Origin: Terriglobia bacterium
Lineage (GTDB): Bacteria; Acidobacteriota; Terriglobia; Terriglobales; Acidobacteriaceae
Assembly: GCA_020072815.1 (NCBI GenBank)
Contig: JAIQGE010000012.1
Span: 186,001-250,000 of the forward strand
Reading direction: 5' to 3'
Length of the DNA stretch: 64,000 bases
The notes under the pieces were generated by a model. That model was not told the DNA's origin and searched no databases. It saw only the letters and a program-made list of their open reading frames with translations. Made by a program: the position numbers and the translations under genes. Below are positions 44,884-54,202 of the stretch, piece by piece (the first letter of the stretch is position 1; every line of letters begins with the position of its first letter).

Positions 44884-44970
44884 GCCGCCGCCTACGGGGC
44901 TCGCCCCTCTGCGAACCTAAGCCCAGGCCTTACGGCCTGGGCTACCGTTATAACGCGCCTACGGCGCTCA
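44884..44970 (-). repeat. REP element D (right end of RAYT element)
   Basis: Reverse complement of element C with a few mismatches (CCCAGGCC...GGCCTGGG then CGCGCCTACGGCGCT). It follows the RAYT stop directly. Confidence 0.9.
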
Positions 44971-45140
44971 TTCGCCGTCAACTTTTCAAGTATCTCATCC
45001 ATTTCCTCGCAATAATCTGTCTGCAGTTGGCACTCGCCAATGCTGAGAGTTTCCTTCAGAGATTCGTGTGCTTTACGCGCTTTCCAGCCGGAGAGCGGAC
45101 GAGTAGGCCTTCTTTCCTCCCTCGTCCGTGACTCCCATCA
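44971..45140 (-). other. Possible remnant of a gene beside the RAYT element
   Basis: The reverse strand has an open frame, without a start of its own, reading KARKAHESLKETLSIGECQL then QTDYCEEMDEILEKLTANE and continuing into REP element D. The acidic helical composition looks protein-like. It may be a decayed gene cut by insertion of the element, or chance. Confidence 0.25.
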
Positions 45141-45187
45141 CATTCCTTTCGTCCCTCTCTGTACAGAATTACTGGCTCGCAAGAATG

Positions 45188-45193
45188 TATAAT
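45188..45193 (+). promoter_or_regulatory. Likely -10 box of the liv operon
   Basis: A perfect TATAAT lies 38 bp before the livK start. The -35 region (about 45165) is poor, so this is a weak promoter call. Confidence 0.5.
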
Positions 45194-45231
45194 GCGCGAC
45201 GCGAGTTAGATTTCTCCCCGGGAGGAGCTCC

Positions 45232-46437
45232 ATGCGTGCTGGTTTGCGCTCTACAGCGGCTGCAACAATTCTTATAGGCTTCAGCTTGGTTCTGGGATCT
45301 GTGCCCCCTTTGCAGGCCCAAGGCACCATCAAGATTGGCGTGATCACGTCGCTCACCGGCAGCCAGGCGGCTTTTGGCGAAGCCCACAAGAACGGCTACT
45401 CCATCGCGCTGGATGAAATCAACGCCAAGGGCGGCGTGCTGGGCAAGAAAATCGAACTCGATTGGTATGACGACCAGAGCAAGCCGGACCAGGCGGTGCA
45501 AGGCGTCTCCAAGCTGGTGGACCAGGACCACGTGGCCATGCTGCTGGGCGCGTATTCCAGCGAAAACACCAAGGCCATTATTGGTCCGGTAACCACGCAC
45601 CAGATCCCGCTGCTGATCCCCACCGCCACCGCTGACAACGTGATGGATTCCAAGTCGCCCTGGGTGTTCCGCATCTGCGCCGGAGCCACCGCCTACGCCA
45701 AGGAATGGATTGCGTTTCTCAAGAAGAACGGCGATCCCAAGACCATGGTCATTGTGTACGAGAAGACCAATTTCGGACAGGCCAACATGCAGGCCATGAG
45801 AGATGCCGCCACGGCCGCCGGCATCAAGGTGCTGGCCACGGAAGAATATGAGGCCAAAGCCCCGGACTACAAAGCTGTGCTGCGTCGCGTTAAAGACAAG
45901 AATCCTGACGTGATTTACTTCTGCTCATACCTATTGGACGCCACCACGCTGATGCGGCAATCCATGGAAGTGGACCTGAATCCCAAGTACTACACCGCCG
46001 CCGGCACCGGCTTCTCCGCCGCAGAATTTCCTACCGCCAAGGGCGCGGGCCGCAACGCCGAGTTCACGCTGTCAGTGTCCCAGTGGCTGCCGGAAGCTCC
46101 CTGGCCGGGATCGAAGGAATTTGACGCCGAGTACTTCAAGCGCTACAACTCCCATCCGCAGTATCACGCCATGCAGGCTTACCAGTCGCTGCACACCGCG
46201 GTGGAGGCCATCAACAAAGCCAAGTCAACGGACGCCGCCAAGATTCGCGATGCCATCAAGAACCTGAACCTCAAGACCAGCGCGTTTGGGCCCATCAAGT
46301 TTGACGCCACGGGGCAGAACCAGCACCCGGTACTGATCACTCAGGTGCAAGGCGGACAGTACAAGGTGGTCTATCCTCCGGACATCGCCCAGGCTAAACC
46401 GATTATTCCCGCGCCCAAGTGGACGCAGCGCAAATAA
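45232..46437 (+). CDS. livK: Branched-chain amino acid ABC transporter, substrate-binding protein
   Basis: 401 aa. A signal peptide is present (about 1-30, ending PPLQAQ). The periplasmic-binding-protein fold opens TIKIGVITSLTGSQAAFGEAHKNGYSIALDEINAKGGVLGKKIEL, the Liv-family signature, followed by SKLVDQDHVAMLLGAYSSENT and VYEKTNFGQANMQAM. It should capture branched-chain or other hydrophobic amino acids, though family members also bind amides, urea or aromatic acids. GGGAGGAG precedes the ATG. It is the first of five same-strand genes with tight spacing. Confidence 0.93.
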   Translation: MRAGLRSTAAATILIGFSLVLGSVPPLQAQGTIKIGVITSLTGSQAAFGEAHKNGYSIALDEINAKGGVLGKKIELDWYDDQSKPDQAVQGVSKLVDQDHVAMLLGAYSSENTKAIIGPVTTHQIPLLIPTATADNVMDSKSPWVFRICAGATAYAKEWIAFLKKNGDPKTMVIVYEKTNFGQANMQAMRDAATAAGIKVLATEEYEAKAPDYKAVLRRVKDKNPDVIYFCSYLLDATTLMRQSMEVDLNPKYYTAAGTGFSAAEFPTAKGAGRNAEFTLSVSQWLPEAPWPGSKEFDAEYFKRYNSHPQYHAMQAYQSLHTAVEAINKAKSTDAAKIRDAIKNLNLKTSAFGPIKFDATGQNQHPVLITQVQGGQYKVVYPPDIAQAKPIIPAPKWTQRK

Positions 46438-46452
46438 GGAGGGCAGCCCAGC

Positions 46453-47334
46453 TTGCCCCGGTTCCTGACTGATTTCCTGCAAGCCGGCATGGACGGCCTG
46501 CTGACCGGCGCGCTCTACGCGCTGATCGGCATGGGCCTGGCGCTGATCTTCGGCGTCATGCGCATCGTGAACTTCGCTCACGGCGCGTTTCTTATGGTCG
46601 GCATGTACGTCAGTTGGGTGCTGTTTGACCGGCTGCAGCTCAATCCTTACATCGGGTTTCTGGCGTCGGGAGCTTTTCTGTTCGCGTTCGGATGGGTGGT
46701 GTACAAGCTGCTCATCCAGCCCATCCGCGACCGCTCAGACTTCATGCAGATCCTCATGACTACCGGGATTGCCCTGATCCTGGTGGATAGCATTCAACTC
46801 AAATTTGGCGCCGACTACCACCAGACCATCATTGATCTCACCAACCGCCCGCCGTTCGGCTTTGGCCCGTTCACCCTGAACCGCGCCGCGCTGATGTCGT
46901 TTGCCATCGCCGGAGTGTTCATCGTCGGCTTGCAGCAGTTTGTGGTGCGCAGCCGGACGGGGCAGGCGTTGCGCGCGATCGCGCAGAACCGCGAAGTCGC
47001 GCCGCTGATGGGCATCAACGTCACGCTGATTCAAGGCTTCAGCTTTGCTCTGGGCATTGCCATGGCCGGACTCGCCGGCGGACTTCTGCTTCCCGCGCTC
47101 TATCTGTTTCCCAGTGTGGGCGAAGACTATACGCTGAAGGCCTTTGTGATCGTAGTGCTGGGCGGCATGGGTTCGATTGAAGGCGCGGCCATTGGCGGGC
47201 TGGCGCTGGGCGTAGCGGAAAGCCTGACTAGCGCTTACCTGGGCCAGCAGTGGGCGCTGGCCGTGGACTTTGTGCTGTTCCTGCTGGTGCTGTCGCTCAA
47301 ACCCAGCGGAATCTTTGGAAGGCAGCGCGCATGA
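46453..47334 (+). CDS. livH: Branched-chain amino acid ABC transporter permease (LivH)
   Basis: 293 aa, starting at TTG 46453 behind AAGGAGGGC. GLLTGALYALIGMGLALIFGVMRIVNFAHGAFLMVGMYVS is the LivH N-terminus and GMGSIEGAAIGGLALGVAESL near the end contains the loop that contacts the ATPase. About eight membrane helices. It forms the heterodimeric channel with LivM. Confidence 0.93.
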   Translation: MPRFLTDFLQAGMDGLLTGALYALIGMGLALIFGVMRIVNFAHGAFLMVGMYVSWVLFDRLQLNPYIGFLASGAFLFAFGWVVYKLLIQPIRDRSDFMQILMTTGIALILVDSIQLKFGADYHQTIIDLTNRPPFGFGPFTLNRAALMSFAIAGVFIVGLQQFVVRSRTGQALRAIAQNREVAPLMGINVTLIQGFSFALGIAMAGLAGGLLLPALYLFPSVGEDYTLKAFVIVVLGGMGSIEGAAIGGLALGVAESLTSAYLGQQWALAVDFVLFLLVLSLKPSGIFGRQRA

Positions 47335-47356
47335 GCACGCTGGGGAGACAACACGC

Positions 47357-48340
47357 ATGAGCGCGCTTCGCGGATGGAAAATCTTCGCTCTGCTGGGCGT
47401 GACGCTGGCCTGCGCCGCGGTCCCGCTGCTGGTCCCCAACGACTACGTGTTGCAGGTGGTCTTCCGCATCATGTTGTTCGCCGCGCTGGGACTGGCCTGG
47501 AACCTGGTCGGCGGCTACGCCGGTCAGCTCTCGTTGGGCCATGTGGCCTTCTTTGGCGTGGGCGCCTACGGCATGGCCATGTTTTATGCCCACCACGTTC
47601 CCGTCTGGCTTTCCGTACTGCTCGCCGCTGGCGTGGCCACCGGTTTTGCCGCGCTCATTGGATCGGTGGTGTTTCGTCTGCGCGGCCCGTACTTCACGCT
47701 TTCGACCATCGCCTTTGGCGAAGTGCTGCGCTTGACGGCGACGAACCTTGTCTCCACCGGAGGGGCCATCGGGCTAAGCACGCCGGCGCTGTTCCAGCCA
47801 AAATCTTTCTGGAAGATGTTTTATCTTTCCGCCGTGGCGCTGGCTTTTGTCAGTTTTCTGGTGAATGCCTGGACGTCGCACTCGCGCTTCGGCTACTACC
47901 TGATGGCCATCCGCGAAGATGAAGAGACGGCCAGCGCCGTGGGCATTGATACCGCGAACTACAAATTGCGCGCGCTCATGGTCAGCGCTTTCTTGACCGC
48001 GCTGGGCGGAGCGCTCTACGGCAGCGCTTTCCAGTTTATTGTCCCGGACAGCGTTCTTACCGTGGAGATTTCGGTGCAGATCGCCATCATCACCATGCTG
48101 GGCGGCGCAGGCACGCTCCTGGGACCGGTGGTGGGAGCGGTGCTTCTGCTCTCGGCGTCAGAGTTGTTCAAAAACAAGTTTCAGGAAAGCCATCTTCTTA
48201 TTTACGGCGTATTGATCGTAGTGGTGGTGCTGTTCCTGCCGGAAGGCATTGTGGGCGGCCTGCAACAGTTGCTGCAACGCAAAGCCAAGCCCCCGGCCAG
48301 CGCCGCGCCGGCCACGGCTCCGGCCCAGGGAGGCGACTGA
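47357..48340 (+). CDS. livM: Branched-chain amino acid ABC transporter permease (LivM)
   Basis: 327 aa from ATG 47357, preceded by GGGGAG. Hydrophobic helices alternate with loops. GLAWNLVGGYAGQLSLGHVAFFGVGAY and the later MLGGAGTLLGPVVGAVLLLSASE are LivM signatures, the latter being the coupling helix. The C-terminus is Pro/Ala-rich (KAKPPASAAPATAPAQGGD). It pairs with LivH. Confidence 0.92.
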   Translation: MSALRGWKIFALLGVTLACAAVPLLVPNDYVLQVVFRIMLFAALGLAWNLVGGYAGQLSLGHVAFFGVGAYGMAMFYAHHVPVWLSVLLAAGVATGFAALIGSVVFRLRGPYFTLSTIAFGEVLRLTATNLVSTGGAIGLSTPALFQPKSFWKMFYLSAVALAFVSFLVNAWTSHSRFGYYLMAIREDEETASAVGIDTANYKLRALMVSAFLTALGGALYGSAFQFIVPDSVLTVEISVQIAIITMLGGAGTLLGPVVGAVLLLSASELFKNKFQESHLLIYGVLIVVVVLFLPEGIVGGLQQLLQRKAKPPASAAPATAPAQGGD

Positions 48341-48341
48341 C

Positions 48342-49079
48342 GTGGACACCATTCTTGAACTCCGCAACGTCTCCAAGCGCTTTGGCGGGCTGCGCGCCGT
48401 AAAAGACGTGTCGTTTCATATGGGCGAAGGCGAGATCCTGTTCGTCATCGGTCCCAACGGCGCGGGCAAGACCACGGTCTTCAACCTGATCAGCGGCTTC
48501 TTCCACCCGGAAGAAGGGACCATCCTTTTTCATGGTCACGACATCACGCGCGCCAAGCCGCATGTGTCCGCCCGGCTGGGCGTGGGCCGCACCTTCCAGA
48601 TCGTGAAGCCGCTGCCCAGTCTCACCGTCCTGGAAAATGTGATGCTGGGAGCGTTCATGCACACCGGTCATCTGCATCAGGCGGAAGACGAGGCGGCCAA
48701 GATCCTGGACTTTCTGCAAATGTCGCACATCAAAAACTTCCCGGCGCGCGGGCTGCCGCTGGCTGCGCTGAAGCGCCTGGAGATCGCCCGCGCCCTGGCC
48801 ACCAAGCCCAAACTCATCCTGCTGGACGAAGTGGTCTCCGGTCTGACCACCAGCGAAGCCCTGGCCCTGGCCGACCTGATCAAGCGTCTGCCGGAGTGGG
48901 GCGTGAGCGTGGTGGGCGGCGTGGAACACGTGATGCAAGTGGTGATGAAGATCTCTGATCGCGTGGTGGTGCTGGATTACGGCGCGAAAATCGCTGAGGG
49001 CAAGCCCGCCGACGTGGTGAAAGACCCGGCGGTCATCGTTGCCTACCTGGGCGCCAAATACAAGGAGATGGTGCATTGA
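48342..49079 (+). CDS. livG: Branched-chain amino acid ABC transporter ATP-binding protein (LivG)
   Basis: 245 aa from GTG 48342, directly after the livM stop, with GGGAGG upstream. Walker A is GPNGAGKTT (37-45), and Walker B with neighbour is KLILLDEVVSGL. The signature loop reads LPLAALKRLEIARAL in place of LSGGQ-type sequence, a divergence also found in some LivG relatives, and the H-loop is VEHVM. It should hydrolyse ATP with LivF. Confidence 0.9.
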   Translation: MDTILELRNVSKRFGGLRAVKDVSFHMGEGEILFVIGPNGAGKTTVFNLISGFFHPEEGTILFHGHDITRAKPHVSARLGVGRTFQIVKPLPSLTVLENVMLGAFMHTGHLHQAEDEAAKILDFLQMSHIKNFPARGLPLAALKRLEIARALATKPKLILLDEVVSGLTTSEALALADLIKRLPEWGVSVVGGVEHVMQVVMKISDRVVVLDYGAKIAEGKPADVVKDPAVIVAYLGAKYKEMVH

Positions 49080-49834
49080 GCGCGGCGACGAATCCGGCGA
49101 ACTCGTCCGGCGCAGCGCCGACCACGCCGCTGCTGGAACTCAGCAACGTCACGGCCTACTACCGCGACTTGCAGGCCTTGTTCGGCGTGACGCTGAAAGT
49201 TGCCGCCGGAGAAATCGTGACGCTCATCGGCTCGAACGGCGCGGGCAAGACCACGCTGCTGCGGGTGATCTCCGGCCTGAAGCCTGCCGCTTCCGGGACG
49301 GTGCGTTTTGAAGGACAAGACGTTTCGCGCGTCCCTGCTCACAAAATGGTAGCGATGGGAGTAAGCCACGTGCCGGAAGGCCGCCAGGTCTTCCCTTTCC
49401 TCACAGTGCGGGAAAATCTTTCGCTCGGCGCCTACACGCCGCGCGCTCGCGCCACCATGAAGCAAGCCATGGAAGAACAGCTCGCGCTCTTTCCCCGCCT
49501 GGGTGAGCGAATGAACCAAATGGCCGGCACGCTTTCCGGCGGCGAACAGCAGATGGTGGCCATCGCCCGTGGCCTCATGGCCAAACCAAAACTTCTTTTG
49601 CTGGACGAACCTTCGCTCGGCCTGGCGCCGAAAGTAGTGGACGAGGTCTTCGACAAAATCCAGGCAGTGCGCCGCACCGGAATCACCATGATGATTGTGG
49701 AACAGAACGTGGTCAGCGGGCTCAGCATCGCCGACCGCGGCTATGTGATCCAGACCGGCTCGGTGCTGCTGGAAGATACCTCCGCCAATCTCCTCAAGAA
49801 TGAAATGGTGAGGGCGGCGTATCTGGGGCTGTAG
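49076..49834 (+). CDS. livF: Branched-chain amino acid ABC transporter ATP-binding protein (LivF)
   Basis: 252 aa, starting TTG 49076 and overlapping the livG stop by 4 bp. Walker A is GSNGAGKTT, the signature is LSGGEQQMVAIARGL, and Walker B is KLLLLDEPSLGLAP. The ABC core matches LivF well, with normal LSGGE and H-loop (IVEQNV). It is last in the operon. Confidence 0.93.
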   Translation: MSAATNPANSSGAAPTTPLLELSNVTAYYRDLQALFGVTLKVAAGEIVTLIGSNGAGKTTLLRVISGLKPAASGTVRFEGQDVSRVPAHKMVAMGVSHVPEGRQVFPFLTVRENLSLGAYTPRARATMKQAMEEQLALFPRLGERMNQMAGTLSGGEQQMVAIARGLMAKPKLLLLDEPSLGLAPKVVDEVFDKIQAVRRTGITMMIVEQNVVSGLSIADRGYVIQTGSVLLEDTSANLLKNEMVRAAYLGL

Positions 49835-49850
49835 CGTTCATCCGCGCCAT

Positions 49851-50555
49851 TCACAGCGGCTGCAGACTCTTCACAAACTCCGAATCCTTGCTGATGGAGA
49901 TCAATCCATAGTGCGGCGGCAGGAACCAGGTCAGCCGGTACATGATGCTGCCAAATTGTTCCTGGTTATCAAAGTCTTCGGCAAACACTGAGAAGACCAG
50001 AGACTGTGCCGGAGTTTTGCCGGGATCGTTCAGCAGCAGGACTTTCAAGTCCGCGCTGCCGGTTTTCTTTTCCAAAAATTGCCGGATCACCTTGCGCGCG
50101 TAGGGCGGGAAAAAAGCTTCGCTGGGCTGGGTGACCAGAATGCTTTGCGTTGAAGATGACGCGTCGCCATCCGGTGCCTCGGCTTCGTCACCGGCGCCAG
50201 GCTCGGCGACTTCAAACGTCCCAAACTCTTTCAGACTCCACAGCAGGCCGTAAGGAAAGACCCACTCAGGCGGCTGCGGATCTGGCTGGATCACCACGCC
50301 GAACCCTTCCGCGAGACAGGTTTCTAAAATGTGCGAGAGACAAAACGTCTCAAATGCCTGCTCCGCCGGAGGCAGGTTCAGGACAAAGTAAGGAAAGCCG
50401 TCGGGGCCCTGCAGCACCTGGTCAGCGGGCGTGGCCATGCTGGCGTCCGGGATTACCGCGTAGAATTTTTCTCTCCACGCTTGGTCGCGGTCGTCGCGAT
50501 CTACCTTGAATAAGTCCAGGACTTGCTGGGTTTTTCCCAAATCAAATTTTGCCAT
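49851..50555 (-). CDS. Hypothetical soluble protein, 234 aa
   Basis: From ATG 50555 with GGAGAG upstream. It opens MAKFDLGKTQQVLDLFKVDRD, and later has PYGLLWSLKEFGTF, an acidic linker (GAGDEAEAPDGDASSS) and PSEAFFPPYARKVIRQFLEKK. It is soluble and predicted alpha/beta, with no signal peptide. I recognise no domain with confidence. It runs tail to tail against livF, 16 bp apart. Confidence 0.75.
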   Translation of the reverse strand: MAKFDLGKTQQVLDLFKVDRDDRDQAWREKFYAVIPDASMATPADQVLQGPDGFPYFVLNLPPAEQAFETFCLSHILETCLAEGFGVVIQPDPQPPEWVFPYGLLWSLKEFGTFEVAEPGAGDEAEAPDGDASSSTQSILVTQPSEAFFPPYARKVIRQFLEKKTGSADLKVLLLNDPGKTPAQSLVFSVFAEDFDNQEQFGSIMYRLTWFLPPHYGLISISKDSEFVKSLQPL

Positions 50556-50819
50556 CGTCTCTCCAGCCCATCTCGGCTCCAGCAGCAAGTGTAGCCCATG
50601 CTCGGACTTTTTCTCTGAGTTGCGGGAATAAGCGCGCCGCAGTTCAGTTTAGGAAAGTGACGGATGGAGAGTTCGTGATGAGCGAGCGATTTCCGGGAGT
50701 CGCTAACCGGCGCCCCGCGCAAAAAAGCTTGCAGCTTCCGCGCAACTCCGTAATCCCATTCCGCGCAAGGCAACTAAGAAGAAGCCTGAATCCAAATCAA
50801 GAAACTAACGGAGATGATC

Positions 50820-51038
50820 ATGAAAACTTTGCTTCGCACTTTTGTTATCGCGCTTCTGGCCACGTCGGTGACCAGCTTTGCTCAACCCGCCGACAAGTGC
50901 GGCGACAACAACTCAACCACCATGACCCAGAAAGAAGTGAAACAGAACACCAAGAAGTCCAAGAAGCAGGCCAAGCCGGCGAAGACCAACGACCAGAAGG
51001 AAAAGGAATACGATCCCACGTTCGGCATCTGGGGATGA
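50820..51038 (+). CDS. Small secreted Lys-rich protein
   Basis: 72 aa from ATG 50820, with GGAG at good spacing. A signal peptide is likely (MKTLLRTFVIALLATSVTSFA). The mature part is Lys-rich (KEVKQNTKKSKKQAKPAKTN) with a single Cys and ends YDPTFGIWG. No family is known to me. It may be a small envelope or nucleic-acid-binding protein. An ATG 6 bp upstream is in frame. Confidence 0.65.
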   Translation: MKTLLRTFVIALLATSVTSFAQPADKCGDNNSTTMTQKEVKQNTKKSKKQAKPAKTNDQKEKEYDPTFGIWG

Positions 51039-51167
51039 GACGATCGGATTCAGTCCCGGCCATCAGCAGGAGGCGGTAGCATCTTCAGCGGTGACGCGCA
51101 GGTTTTTCGATGCTGCCGCCTTTCGACCCCACAACTCACAGGCAGGCATAGCTTACAATCCTATGTA

Positions 51168-52016
51168 GTGAAGACACGCATCCGCCTATTGGCCGTGGAC
51201 ATTGACGGCACCCTGACTGACTCCCGCTTCAAAGTCCCGGCACGCAATCTTGCCGCGTTGCAGGCGGTGCACGCAGCCGGCGTGCAGATCATGCTGGCGA
51301 CCGGCCGCCGGCATGACTACGCTCTGCCGCTGGCCAAAGAACTGGGAGTGCCGGTCTGCTTGACTAGTTCCAACGGGGCGCTGATTCGCTCCATGGAAGG
51401 CGAGACTTTCTACGCCAACCGCTTGCCGGCCAGAATCGCCAGAAAGCTGGTTGCCCACATGGACGGATTTCGCGGGCATGCCGTGCTGACCTTTGACCGC
51501 TCCGGGCATGACTCGCTGGTGCTGGAGCGCACGGACGAGCTGACCAAGAGCGTCTCCCGCTGGCTGGAAGTGAATGAGCCGCACATTCATCGCGTGGCTC
51601 GCCTGGAAGACGCGCTGGATGGCGAAGACCCCATCCAGGCCATGTACTGCGGACGTGTGGCCCGCATGGAAGAAGCCCAGCATCGCTTGGCGGAAGCGCC
51701 TTTTGTGGATGAGTTCACCATGCTGCGGACGCAGTATGACCATCGCGATTTGTCCATTCTGGACATCCTGAACCAGGGTTGCTCCAAGGGCCATGCGCTG
51801 CGCCGCTGGGCGGAGAAGCAGGGCGTCCCGCGGGGCCAGATCATGGCTATTGGCGACAACTATAACGACATGGAAATGCTTCAATTTGCAGGACTTCCAG
51901 TGGTTATGGGGAACGCGCCGGAGGCCCTGAGGCAACTCGGATGGCCGGTGACGGCCACTAACGAGGAAAACGGCGTGGCCCAGGCCCTGGAAGAGATTTT
52001 AGGGCTGGCTTTCTAG
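51168..52016 (+). CDS. HAD-superfamily phosphatase, Cof type
   Basis: 282 aa, starting GTG 51168. Motif I is LLAVDIDGTLTDS (the nucleophile and acid Asp), motif II MLATGRRHDYALP, and motif IV IGDNYNDMEML. The cap between motifs II and III has the Cof-type length. Substrates in this family are sugar phosphates, flavin mononucleotide or pyridoxal phosphate; none is indicated here. The late SKGHALRRWAE carries the motif III Lys. A TACAAT box lies only 8 bp before the start, so the message may be almost leaderless. Confidence 0.9.
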   Translation: MKTRIRLLAVDIDGTLTDSRFKVPARNLAALQAVHAAGVQIMLATGRRHDYALPLAKELGVPVCLTSSNGALIRSMEGETFYANRLPARIARKLVAHMDGFRGHAVLTFDRSGHDSLVLERTDELTKSVSRWLEVNEPHIHRVARLEDALDGEDPIQAMYCGRVARMEEAQHRLAEAPFVDEFTMLRTQYDHRDLSILDILNQGCSKGHALRRWAEKQGVPRGQIMAIGDNYNDMEMLQFAGLPVVMGNAPEALRQLGWPVTATNEENGVAQALEEILGLAF

Positions 52017-52052
52017 GGCTATCTCGGTCACAATAGCTAACTTGGGCGAAGT

Positions 52053-52931
52053 ATGTCTTTTGCGAAACCAATAGGAATTGCGCTGGTGCTGCTGGCCGCA
52101 CAACTCTCCGCTTCGGCGGCGGAGATGGCGGTGCTGCGCAACGGCTTTTCCATCTCTTTTGTTCGCAAACAACAGTCCGGCAGCATGACCCGGCTGTTTA
52201 CAGCCAGCGGTTATATTGACGTGCCCACGGCGGACATTGCGTCGTATGAAAAAGACGAAACGCCGGCTCCTGCGGCGCTTGCGACTTCACCAGTCGCGCC
52301 GCCCTCTGGTCCTTCGATGAGTGTTCCGCCAGACGCGTTGGCTTCGACATCAGCACCGGCGCCACCTGTGGCCCAACCTGTTCCTGTGGCCGCTGCGCTT
52401 ACGTCGGCTGATATTGACCAGGCAGTGCGCGAAGCCAGCAGCCGTCATCAGTTGGATCCTGACTTCGTCAACAGCGTGATCAAAGCGGAGAGCAACTTCC
52501 ATCCGCGCGCGGTGTCCAACAAAGGCGCGCAGGGACTGATGCAACTGATGCCGCAGACCGCGTCCAAGCTCGGGGTGACGGACCCGTTTGATCCCAAAGC
52601 CAACATTGAGGCCGGCACCGCCCATTTGAAAGCGCTGCTGAGCATGTACGGCAACGATCCCGTGAAAGCCCTGGCCGCCTACAACGCCGGCGCGCATCGC
52701 GTGGAGCAGTACCACGGCGTTCCGCCATATCGCGAAACACGAGCCTACGTGTCGAAGATTGTCCGTGACTTCAACGCCAAGAAACGTGCGCAGATGAAAA
52801 ACGACGCCGCCAAGACTCAGGCGAAGAACGCTACGGCCAAGACCGCAGCGCAGCCCAACGCGGCACAGAAGAAGACCGCGGCGCCGCGCAAGCAGCAAGC
52901 CAGCGTTCCCAAGTCCAGCAAGCCGGCCTGA
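52053..52931 (+). CDS. Lytic transglycosylase (SLT domain)
   Basis: 292 aa. A signal peptide (MSFAKPIGIALVLLAAQLSASA) is followed by a short N-terminal part, a Pro/Ala-rich linker and the SLT domain from about residue 122. The catalytic Glu is in VIKAESNFHPRAVSNKGAQGLMQLMP, followed by AGTAHLKALLSMYGNDPVKALAAYNAGAHRV. It cleaves peptidoglycan with 1,6-anhydro bond formation. The Lys-rich, Ala-rich tail is probably disordered. It is exported and likely envelope-associated. Confidence 0.93.
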   Translation: MSFAKPIGIALVLLAAQLSASAAEMAVLRNGFSISFVRKQQSGSMTRLFTASGYIDVPTADIASYEKDETPAPAALATSPVAPPSGPSMSVPPDALASTSAPAPPVAQPVPVAAALTSADIDQAVREASSRHQLDPDFVNSVIKAESNFHPRAVSNKGAQGLMQLMPQTASKLGVTDPFDPKANIEAGTAHLKALLSMYGNDPVKALAAYNAGAHRVEQYHGVPPYRETRAYVSKIVRDFNAKKRAQMKNDAAKTQAKNATAKTAAQPNAAQKKTAAPRKQQASVPKSSKPA

Positions 52932-53021
52932 AGAATTCCCATTTAGAATGAGAGCAGTGTTTGCGTTGCGGGCAAAACCCGCGCGCGGACTGATGCATAG
53001 GCCCGGGAACTCTGACCCTCA

Positions 53022-54119
53022 ATGAAGAAAAAAATCCTGATCACTGTGGTCCTGCTGGCGCTGGCGGCACTGATCTATTTGCAGTTCAAGACCTGGCGCA
53101 AGTTTGACTGGCAGTCTTTCCGGGAGCAGACGGAAGACGTGAACATCGGGTTGATCGCGCTGGGCGTGGCGATCATCCACTTCGACTACTTCCTGCGCGC
53201 GCTGCGCTGGAAGATCCTGCTGCGGCCGGTGTGCGACGCCAAGGCGATAAGCCTGCTGGCCCCCACGATGATCGGTTTCACGGGAATGGCGCTGCTGGGA
53301 CGCCCAGGCGAGTTCATTCGGCCATTTCTGATTGCCCGCAAAGTAAAGCTGACAATGTCTTCACAACTGGCCGTTTGGGTAGTGGAGCGGCTGTTTGATG
53401 TGGGCGCTTTCGCCATCATCATGGCCGTGAACATTCTGGTCTCACCCGGATTGAAAGACCTGCCGGGTTTTGCCGGCGGAGCGGGACGAAGATTCTTCGG
53501 CGTCCACGTTTCGGCATTCAATCTATTTCAGGGTTTCAGTTGGACGTTACTGATCGGAGTATTGGCGGCATCGTTCTTTGCATTTCGCGTACGAAGAAAT
53601 CCGGAGCGGGTGGCCGGACTTACCGAACGCCTGCTCAAGCCCGTTTCGCCCAAGCTGGCGCACGCTGTTGGTCATCGCGTTCATACCTTTGGCGAAGGGC
53701 TCAACACGATTCAGGATGCGAAGTCTTTCGTCCAGGCCTTCGGGCTGTCGCTCTTGTTGTGGATCACCATCGGCGCCACTTATGTTTGCGTGATGCGCGC
53801 CTACGACAGCATCAGTGCGATGACCATCTCTGAAGCTTTGCTGTTGACCGGCGCGAGCGTGGCCGGCGGAGTTCTGCAATTGCCGGTTGTGGGCGGCGGG
53901 TCCCAGTTGGCCACCATCGGCATCCTGGTGGGCATATTCCAGTTCTCAAAGGAGCTTTCCATCAGCTGCGGCATGATGCTCTGGCTGGTGACTTTCATGT
54001 CAGTGATCCCGGCGGGGTTGGTGCTGGCGCACTTTGAGCGCGTCTCTTTCACCAAGCTGGAAGTGGAAAGCAAAGCCGAAGAAGAAAAAGCTTTGGCCGA
54101 CGCACACACCGAGGGGTAA
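53022..54119 (+). CDS. Flippase-like membrane protein (UPF0104/lysylphosphatidylglycerol synthase TM family)
   Basis: 365 aa with about eight membrane helices. PTMIGFTGMALLGRPGEFIRPFLIARKVKLTMSSQLAVWVVERLFDV is the family's most conserved block. The helices VLLALAALIYLQF and LLIGVLAASFFAFRV are clear, and GGGSQLATIGILVGIF precedes the last ones. The AglD/MprF-like group is proposed to move lipid-linked groups across the membrane; the substrate is unknown. A TAGAAT box lies at 52944. The C-terminal tail is acidic. Confidence 0.83.
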   Translation: MKKKILITVVLLALAALIYLQFKTWRKFDWQSFREQTEDVNIGLIALGVAIIHFDYFLRALRWKILLRPVCDAKAISLLAPTMIGFTGMALLGRPGEFIRPFLIARKVKLTMSSQLAVWVVERLFDVGAFAIIMAVNILVSPGLKDLPGFAGGAGRRFFGVHVSAFNLFQGFSWTLLIGVLAASFFAFRVRRNPERVAGLTERLLKPVSPKLAHAVGHRVHTFGEGLNTIQDAKSFVQAFGLSLLLWITIGATYVCVMRAYDSISAMTISEALLLTGASVAGGVLQLPVVGGGSQLATIGILVGIFQFSKELSISCGMMLWLVTFMSVIPAGLVLAHFERVSFTKLEVESKAEEEKALADAHTEG

Positions 54120-54202
54120 GACATGCGGAGCCGCGCGTTGCGGGCTCCCTGCTACAATTGAAAGTTATCGTATCTGCAAGCCGAAGTTGCGTTTAAGCAT
54201 CC

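Noticed and set aside
48777-48830. LivG signature loop as an inactivating change
   Set aside because: LPLAALKRLE differs from LSGGQ, but similar sequences occur in LivG relatives as far as I recall, so I do not call the protein defective.
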